A stretch of DNA of 10,751 nt, taken from NCBI GenBank assembly GCA_013151315.1, contig JAADIN010000072.1, forward strand, positions 1-10,751. The letters run 5' to 3'. Of this stretch, positions 6,827 through 10,751 are shown piece by piece (the first letter of the stretch is position 1; each line of letters begins with the position of its first letter). This stretch comes from Planctomycetota bacterium. Its GTDB lineage: Bacteria; Planctomycetota; Planctomycetia; Pirellulales; Lacipirellulaceae. A program made the position numbers and the translations under genes. The notes below the pieces were generated by a model. The model worked only from the letters and a program-made list of their open reading frames with translations, did not search any database and was not told where the DNA came from.

Positions 6827-6983
6827 CCGGAGCGCTCCGGCGATCTGTCAGATCGCGGCTATTGCCTATCAGATCGCAGAGATTTTTCTGATCGAACTGC
6901 TCGCGCTTTGTCAGAAAAGTGTGGCACGCCTCTCCGAGTCGTGTGGTTTTCTACGAAAACGACTCGGAGAGGCGTGCTACTCT
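6827..6983. repeat. Hairpin cluster between convergent genes
   Basis: Several inverted repeats stand in a row: a perfect 14-bp palindrome (6827-6840); a 7-1-7 hairpin (6841-6855); an 8-bp stem at 6884-6891 with 6911-6918; and a long hairpin with arms 6918-6942 and 6959-6983. In the long hairpin, 6924-6942 and 6959-6977 are perfectly complementary over 19 nt. Its interior can form a further GTTTTC/GAAAAC stem (6946-6951 with 6955-6960), giving one long stem with an asymmetric bulge. TCAGATCGC occurs directly repeated at 6848-6856 and 6869-6877. Placed between the ends of the YgiT-like gene (6811) and the BBP7 gene (7028, minus), it may act as a two-way terminator or a REP-type element. Confidence 0.75.
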
Positions 6984-7027
6984 GGCGTGCTGGCAGATTC
7001 TCTTTCGCTAAAAGCTAACCGCTCCCG

Positions 7028-8389
7028 CTAATACACCACATCAAAACCAAAGTTCACGCCGTTGATGAATATGTCTTGCTTGCCGCCATCGCGGAAACCA
7101 AAATTCGGCAACTCGTATCTCACTTGATGCGCAGCTCGTCGAATGTTGTCGACAAACATCGCCGTGTATCCTAGCCTCAGAGCGATAGCGCTGGTCACTT
7201 GATAGCTAGCCTCCGCACGCAGTTCACCAAGTGGCGAGAAATCGTCGTCTCGTCGCCCGGCGGCTGAAACAGTCGGATCGGCAAAGACCGGTTTATTCTG
7301 TCCTCCAGGCACCAAATCGGAACCGAAGTTAGCGATTTGATCCCAATCTTGGATATTGTAACCGAGCATAACTCGGCCTTGAGCGTTGAAATTCCATCGG
7401 CCTCTCTGCTTTTCCCATTGAAGTTGCACTTGCGGACCAACGATTTGGTTGTCAATTTCTGTCTCCCAATCACTGTCGCCGTACACTCCGCCAAAAGCGT
7501 CTACGCTGAATTGGTCACGAATCCGAAAGAATCGTACCCCATAGCCAAACGCCCATTGGCTTCCTTGTCGTTTGGCCATTTGGTGCCGATTATTAACCTG
7601 GAACGTACGCATGAGCTCAATGCCATCGGTCTCGGTCACGTTTCGCACGTTCACCTGCTCCCAAACGGGGAAGAAAAGTATTGTATCGCCCAGATCAAAC
7701 ATCCCATTCCCGTTGACATCGTCAATGACACGACCGTCGATCGGCCCTCCCAGCTGTGGAAAAAGAATGCCAGAGATTTCACCACCATTCTGCAATAAAT
7801 CGACAAAGCCAGCAAAGTAGTCGGGGCTAGTCGTTGTGAATCCAATGTGTACGCTACCAAAGCCAAATCCATCGGGAAATCCGTTATCAGCATTTACTTC
7901 ATTGCTATTGACGCCAAACCCAAAGTTTTCGCCACTGGTAAATTCTGGACCATCAAGGATGGTAACTTGCCAACCGTTGTTCTTGTTGAATTTCCCAAAC
8001 TCGTAGCGCTTTCCCCAAGCAAAACTCGCGAAGGGGGCTGTATCGCTGATCCCATTGACAATCGTAAATGGTTGCGGTGATGTTCCGGGAGCGGGAGGAT
8101 CAGGAACCGCCCCTCCTGTGAACGTACTCTGTGCCGTATAGGTGACATTGGGATTGCCCAAGGGGACCCGCGAGCCCGTCGCGGCCCAATTCAGCTTGTC
8201 GTAGCGGAAGAAGTAGCCGCTACTCTTCTGATACGGTCGGTCGTCAAAATCAAAATTGACGGGCGAGAATAATTGCATATCCGAATCGCCAAAGGCGTCG
8301 GAAATTATGTCCTGAGCTCGGAGCGCTTCGGCACCCATCGAGATCAATAAGATGGCGGCAAACCATTTGGTCGGTTTTCGAACTATCAT
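7028..8389 (-). CDS. BBP7 family outer-membrane beta-barrel protein
   Basis: 453 residues from the ATG at 8389. This start gives a clean signal peptide (MIVRKPTKW, then a hydrophobic stretch at about 9-20, likely cut near LRAQ at 23-26); the longer frame to 8656 adds 89 residues without signal character. After cleavage comes SGYFFRYDKLNWAATG (57-72), then strands typical of the planctomycete BBP7 family with an SQWAFGYGVRFFRIRDQF stretch (277-294), and a C-terminal barrel half ending NGVNFGFDVVY, an aromatic C-terminal residue as in outer-membrane barrels. Residues 224-235 read DVNGNGMFDLGD, an EF-hand/dockerin-like calcium-binding loop. The role is unknown; BBP7 proteins occur in many copies in planctomycetes and are assumed to be surface or porin-like. 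By eye the gene looks less GC-rich than its neighbours. Confidence 0.85.
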   Translation of the reverse strand: MIVRKPTKWFAAILLISMGAEALRAQDIISDAFGDSDMQLFSPVNFDFDDRPYQKSSGYFFRYDKLNWAATGSRVPLGNPNVTYTAQSTFTGGAVPDPPAPGTSPQPFTIVNGISDTAPFASFAWGKRYEFGKFNKNNGWQVTILDGPEFTSGENFGFGVNSNEVNADNGFPDGFGFGSVHIGFTTTSPDYFAGFVDLLQNGGEISGILFPQLGGPIDGRVIDDVNGNGMFDLGDTILFFPVWEQVNVRNVTETDGIELMRTFQVNNRHQMAKRQGSQWAFGYGVRFFRIRDQFSVDAFGGVYGDSDWETEIDNQIVGPQVQLQWEKQRGRWNFNAQGRVMLGYNIQDWDQIANFGSDLVPGGQNKPVFADPTVSAAGRRDDDFSPLGELRAEASYQVTSAIALRLGYTAMFVDNIRRAAHQVRYELPNFGFRDGGKQDIFINGVNFGFDVVY

Positions 8390-8394
8390 AGATT

Positions 8395-8411
8395 CCAACA
8401 CCCCTTGTTGG
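8395..8411 (-). promoter_or_regulatory. Hairpin presenting the BBP7 Shine-Dalgarno sequence
   Basis: On the minus strand CCAACA-AGGGG-TGTTGG forms a 6-bp stem whose 5-nt loop is AGGGG, the only Shine-Dalgarno-like sequence before the ATG (11 nt from the loop to the start codon). A loop position could keep the site accessible or allow it to be controlled by structure. Confidence 0.4.
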
Positions 8412-8412
8412 T

Positions 8413-8431
8413 GGCACCTCGAAGCGGTGCC
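8413..8431. repeat. GC-rich short hairpin
   Basis: GGCACC (8413-8418) and GGTGCC (8426-8431) pair perfectly around a 7-nt loop, directly next to the hairpin at 8395-8411. A further ACCGG/CCGGT pair lies at 8502-8516. These are in the leader region of the BBP7 gene. Confidence 0.6.
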
Positions 8432-8562
8432 CTGGTGGCGAGTCCGTGCCCCCCCGGGGAGCAAACAGTCCGGACCCTCTGTGAGAGGTAGTATCGGACG
8501 TACCGGTCGTGCCGGTTGAGTAAGATCGGTAGAATCTGCCGGAAAAGAAGAGAAAGAGGCTG

Positions 8563-8677
8563 GAGACTGGAGCTGTTCCTTGTCTTTTCCATAAACTCCG
8601 GGATATACTTCCACAGGCGGCAAAGCCATGGGGTTGCAACCCCATGGCTTTGGCAACCCCCCAGAGACTGGAGCTGT
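8563..8677. repeat. 14-nt direct repeat flanking a palindrome-bearing segment
   Basis: GAGACTGGAGCTGT occurs at 8563-8576 and again at 8664-8677, with starts 101 bp apart. The second copy contains the GGAG ribosome binding site (8670-8673) of the TraB/GumN-like gene. The intervening segment contains the 32-bp palindrome. Confidence 0.8.
8621..8652. repeat. Perfect 32-bp palindrome
   Basis: CAAAGCCATGGGGTTG (8621-8636) is followed at once by its exact reverse complement (8637-8652), with no spacer. It lies 26 bp before the TraB/GumN-like ATG, just upstream of the ribosome binding site. It could be a REP-like dispersed repeat, a binding site for a dimeric protein, or a hairpin in the leader RNA. 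Confidence 0.9.
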
Positions 8678-8678
8678 A

Positions 8679-9602
8679 ATGAACGAAGCACCAAGAATCG
8701 TCCGACTGTTGGCCGTGTTGCTAGCAGCATTGATACCCGCCGCGGACCGGTACGCCTACGCGCAAGCCACCGCAGTCGCCGAACCGGCGAAAGCGCCAGC
8801 AGTCGCCGACAAGGCGGGCGAAGATTGGGTCCGGATCCTTCGCGACCAACGCGGCAAACCGCTGGCGCTCGAAGTCGCCATCGTTCGCTATGTGCCTGCC
8901 GCGAAGAAGCAAGCGGCGGGCGAATACGTCGATCTGATCGGGGCCATTCACATTGGCGATCTTCGCTACTACCAACAACTCAACAAGCGATTTCGCCAGT
9001 ATGATGCACTGCTCTACGAGCTGGTCGCTCCTGAAGGGACCGTACGAGGGACTTCCAACACGAATCCCCTGGGGGCTATGCAAAACGGCATGAGCTCGAT
9101 GCTTGAGGTCGAGCATCAACTCGAGCAGATCGACTACACACGTCCCAATTTCGTGCATGCCGACCTTTCGCCCAAGGAGTTCGCGCAGTCAATGAAGGAC
9201 CGCGACGAAGGATTTGCCAAAATTATTTTTCGTATGCTCGGCCAATCGGTCGCTCAGCAGAGCCAGCAAGCGGCCCAGGGCGAGTCGATTGACCTCGACA
9301 TTTTTTCCGCCCTCTTTTCGAAAGATCGCCCTCGTAAATTAAAAATGGCCATGGCCAAGCAGTTCGAGTCGATGGAATCGATGATTATGGGATTCTCAGG
9401 CCCCGACGGCTCGACGCTAATCACCGAGCGCAACAAGCGGGCGCTCGAGGTGCTCCGCCAGCAGCAAACGGCCGGCAAACGCAAACTGGGCATTTTTTAT
9501 GGGGCTGGGCATTTGCCCGACATGCACGAGCGGCTGATCGAAGAGTTCGGCATGAAAGCGGTTGGGGTAACCTGGCTAGAAGCTTGGGATCTGAGAAAAT
9601 AA
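8679..9602 (+). CDS. TraB/GumN-like (TIKI superfamily) secreted protein
   Basis: 307 residues from the ATG at 8679, chosen because GGAG (8670-8673) is 5 nt upstream and because this start gives a signal peptide (hydrophobic 7-21, likely cut after AYA near 28). The family signature is visible: VDLIGAIHIGDLRYY (84-98) with His91, YDALLYELV (108-116) with Glu114, LITERNKRAL (247-256) with the Glu-Arg-Asn triplet at 250-252, and GIFYGAGHLPDMHERL (271-286) with His278. In the TIKI/TraB/GumN family the GxxH, E, ERN and GxxH elements are thought to form a metallopeptidase-type active site, and all are present here. The middle (about 118-240), with QSVAQQSQQAAQGE, is variable. Localisation should be periplasm or beyond; the substrate is unknown. 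Confidence 0.85.
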   Translation: MNEAPRIVRLLAVLLAALIPAADRYAYAQATAVAEPAKAPAVADKAGEDWVRILRDQRGKPLALEVAIVRYVPAAKKQAAGEYVDLIGAIHIGDLRYYQQLNKRFRQYDALLYELVAPEGTVRGTSNTNPLGAMQNGMSSMLEVEHQLEQIDYTRPNFVHADLSPKEFAQSMKDRDEGFAKIIFRMLGQSVAQQSQQAAQGESIDLDIFSALFSKDRPRKLKMAMAKQFESMESMIMGFSGPDGSTLITERNKRALEVLRQQQTAGKRKLGIFYGAGHLPDMHERLIEEFGMKAVGVTWLEAWDLRK

Positions 9603-9690
9603 TCCCGCGCTGCGTGGCCGTGAGTTTTTCCTCGGTCGAGAAGGGGATGACTCGGGGTGGAGGCGATTTTTCGTTTGTGTTGGCTCGACG

Positions 9691-10065
9691 TTAGAAACCG
9701 GGGCTTTGTTTTTTGATGCCGGCAATGATTTCTGGCAGCGGGTAATCGATGATGGGAGTCTCTCCGGTGGCTAGTTCTTGGAGCCGTTGCCAGCCGCGGG
9801 TGAGGAGCAGTTCTTGCTCGGCGACGTAGGCTTGGTCGAGCGTGCGTTTGTCGAACGGGCCTTCGACGGCCATCGACTCAAAGTCTTCCGCGACAATGTA
9901 CTGGGCCAACGAAGCGTTGCAGCGAATGTGGCGCTCGGGGCTCGTGTGCAAAACTTCGGGGTCGAGCATGCCGACGACATAGCGCAGGTAGAGATCGCTC
10001 TCGGTCAGATTGGCGACATCACGGCCACAGATTTCACAGAGATAACCTTCGTCGCATTTTGCCAT
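9691..10065 (-). CDS. Small conserved planctomycete-type protein with a Cys motif
   Basis: The 124-residue protein starts MAKCDEGYLCEICG: cysteines at 4, 10 and 13, then RHIRCN with His46 and Cys49, a set that could bind one zinc ion. ESDLYLRYVVGMLDPEVLHTSPERHIRCN (22-50) and EGPFDKRTLD (68-77) look strongly constrained, as does the closing YPLPEI (108-113). I recall close relatives only as uncharacterised planctomycete proteins. No signal peptide or membrane segment is present, so it is probably cytoplasmic. It lies 86 bp after dapB on the same strand and may be co-transcribed, though the repeat between them argues for caution. No Shine-Dalgarno sequence is visible before the ATG. Function unknown. 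Confidence 0.82.
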   Translation of the reverse strand: MAKCDEGYLCEICGRDVANLTESDLYLRYVVGMLDPEVLHTSPERHIRCNASLAQYIVAEDFESMAVEGPFDKRTLDQAYVAEQELLLTRGWQRLQELATGETPIIDYPLPEIIAGIKKQSPGF

Positions 10066-10076
10066 TGGAAAGAGGG

Positions 10077-10141
10077 GTTAGTCGTTAGTTGTTGGTCGTT
10101 AGTGAAAAGTCGTGGTTTGCGTCTAAAAACTAACGACTAAC
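10077..10141. repeat. Inverted repeat between dapB and the Cys-motif gene
   Basis: GTTAGTCGTTAGTT (10077-10090) is exactly complementary to 10128-10141, with a 37-nt loop. GTCGTTAGT also recurs directly at 10081-10089 and 10095-10103. The pairing can extend outward imperfectly through GGAAAG-type and CTTTCC-type flanks. It fills most of the 86-bp gap and could be a terminator-like or mRNA-processing structure, though no U-run follows it on the minus strand. Confidence 0.75.
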
Positions 10142-10151
10142 TCCTTTCCTT

Positions 10152-10751
10152 TCACAGCCCTAATACCTCGTTCATGGAATACAAACCGGCTGGTTTTTCT
10201 GCTAGCCACTCGGCGGCGAGTAGGGCACCTTGGGCGTAGCAATCACGGTTGGTGGCGGCGACTTGCAGCTCGATCGTTTCGCCCAACATGCCGAAGATAA
10301 TCGTGTGTTGGCCCGGATTGTCGCCGGTGCGGACGGCATGGTAGCCGATCTCTTCGCGGCCGCGCGGCCCGGGGCGTCCGGCTCGACCGTGGGTCGGTTC
10401 GGTTTGACCCATCGCGTCGGCGACGATTTCTCCGAACCGTAGGGCGGTCCCGCTGGGGGCGTCTTCTTTGAAACGATGGTGGCGCTCGATGATTTCGACG
10501 TCGACGCCCGAGGGCAAATTCTTCAGCGCTTTGCTTGCGATTTCGGTGAGCTTCATGACGAGATTGACGGCCGTGCTCATGCTGGGAGCCCAGACGACGG
10601 GAATTTTTTCGGCCGCTTGGCGAAGGTAGGCTTCCTGCTCGTCGTCGAAACCGGTGGTTGCGATGACAATCGGTTTGCCAAATTTGAGACAGTGGGCGAT
10701 TGCTGCGATAGCCGCGTCGGGAACCGAAAAATCAACAACGACATCAGCCTC
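10152..10751 (-). CDS. dapB: 4-hydroxy-tetrahydrodipicolinate reductase, N-terminus missing
   Basis: Partial: 199 residues to the TGA stop, open to the window edge, so about the first 70 residues (Rossmann dinucleotide-binding start) are outside. DapB reduces 4-hydroxy-tetrahydrodipicolinate with NAD(P)H in lysine and diaminopimelate synthesis, in the cytoplasm. Numbered from the first visible codon: VVVDFSVP (4-11), ATTGF (31-35, usually GTTGF), WAPSMSTAVNL (54-64, usually APNFSVGVNL), EIIERHHRFKEDAPSGTAL (86-104), GREEIGYHAVRTGD (131-144) and the ending GLYSMNEVLGL. The catalytic His91-His92 and Lys95, and the substrate-binding Gly101-Thr102, are all present. The APSM variant is a small departure from the usual sequence. 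This call is secure. Confidence 0.95.
   Translation of the reverse strand, partial: EADVVVDFSVPDAAIAAIAHCLKFGKPIVIATTGFDDEQEAYLRQAAEKIPVVWAPSMSTAVNLVMKLTEIASKALKNLPSGVDVEIIERHHRFKEDAPSGTALRFGEIVADAMGQTEPTHGRAGRPGPRGREEIGYHAVRTGDNPGQHTIIFGMLGETIELQVAATNRDCYAQGALLAAEWLAEKPAGLYSMNEVLGL

Noticed and set aside
6812..7027. CRISPR-like array
   Set aside because: TCAGATCGC repeats are too short and few, and there are no equal-length spacers; the region is better described as inverted-repeat hairpins.
8390..8656. N-terminal extension of the BBP7 frame to an ATG at 8656
   Set aside because: The added 89 residues have no signal peptide, run through GC-rich hairpins and half of the palindrome, and would bury the clear signal peptide that starts at 8389.
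8628..8678. Earlier ATG for the TraB/GumN-like gene at 8628
   Set aside because: It lies within the 32-bp palindrome; the ATG at 8679 has a GGAG at 5 nt and starts a good signal peptide.
1..10751. tRNA, rRNA, transposase or integrase genes
   Set aside because: None could be recognised on either strand; the repeat elements have no coding part in the window.

Overview
The window looks like chromosomal DNA of a planctomycete, probably of the Pirellulales type. The evidence is a BBP7-family outer-membrane beta-barrel gene, a small Cys-motif protein of a type I recall mainly from planctomycetes, a multihaem cytochrome followed by a large beta-barrel protein, loosely packed genes, and intergenic spaces full of hairpin-forming repeats. 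The assignment is by recognition only; no rRNA or other marker is present.

Layout. 1-341 is the 3' end of a type I-beta DAHP synthase gene (aromatic amino acid entry step). 342-601 is intergenic and holds a MITE-like element made of nested inverted repeats (409-556). 602-2986 encodes a membrane-anchored protein with five CXXCH haem motifs, and 3181-5046 encodes an outer-membrane beta-barrel on the same strand. The 194-bp gap between them carries a dispersed repeat. 5057-5920 (minus) is a fumarylacetoacetate-hydrolase-family enzyme, convergent with the barrel gene. 5921-6242 is intergenic and holds a second, inverted copy of the dispersed repeat and a possible promoter. 6243-6560 and 6557-6811 (plus) overlap by 4 bp and look like a toxin-antitoxin-type pair: a DUF4258 protein and a cysteine-free YgiT-like protein. 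6812-7027 is a cluster of hairpins between convergent genes. 7028-8389 (minus) is the BBP7-family barrel. 8390-8678 is a divergent intergenic region with a hairpin around the BBP7 Shine-Dalgarno sequence, a perfect 32-bp palindrome and a 14-nt direct repeat that includes the ribosome binding site of the next gene. 8679-9602 (plus) is a secreted TraB/GumN-like protein. 9691-10065 (minus) is the small Cys-motif protein, and 10152-10751 (minus, cut by the window edge) is dapB of the lysine/diaminopimelate pathway.

How it fits together. The cytochrome and the first barrel are the only pair that suggests a joint role, electron transfer at or across the outer membrane, and this is inference from adjacency. 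The DUF4258/YgiT-like pair is clearly co-translated. The other genes are housekeeping or envelope genes with no evident pathway link. The most unusual content is the variety of inverted-repeat families in the gaps, plus tandem repeats inside the cytochrome gene. I saw no CRISPR array, transposase, tRNA or rRNA.
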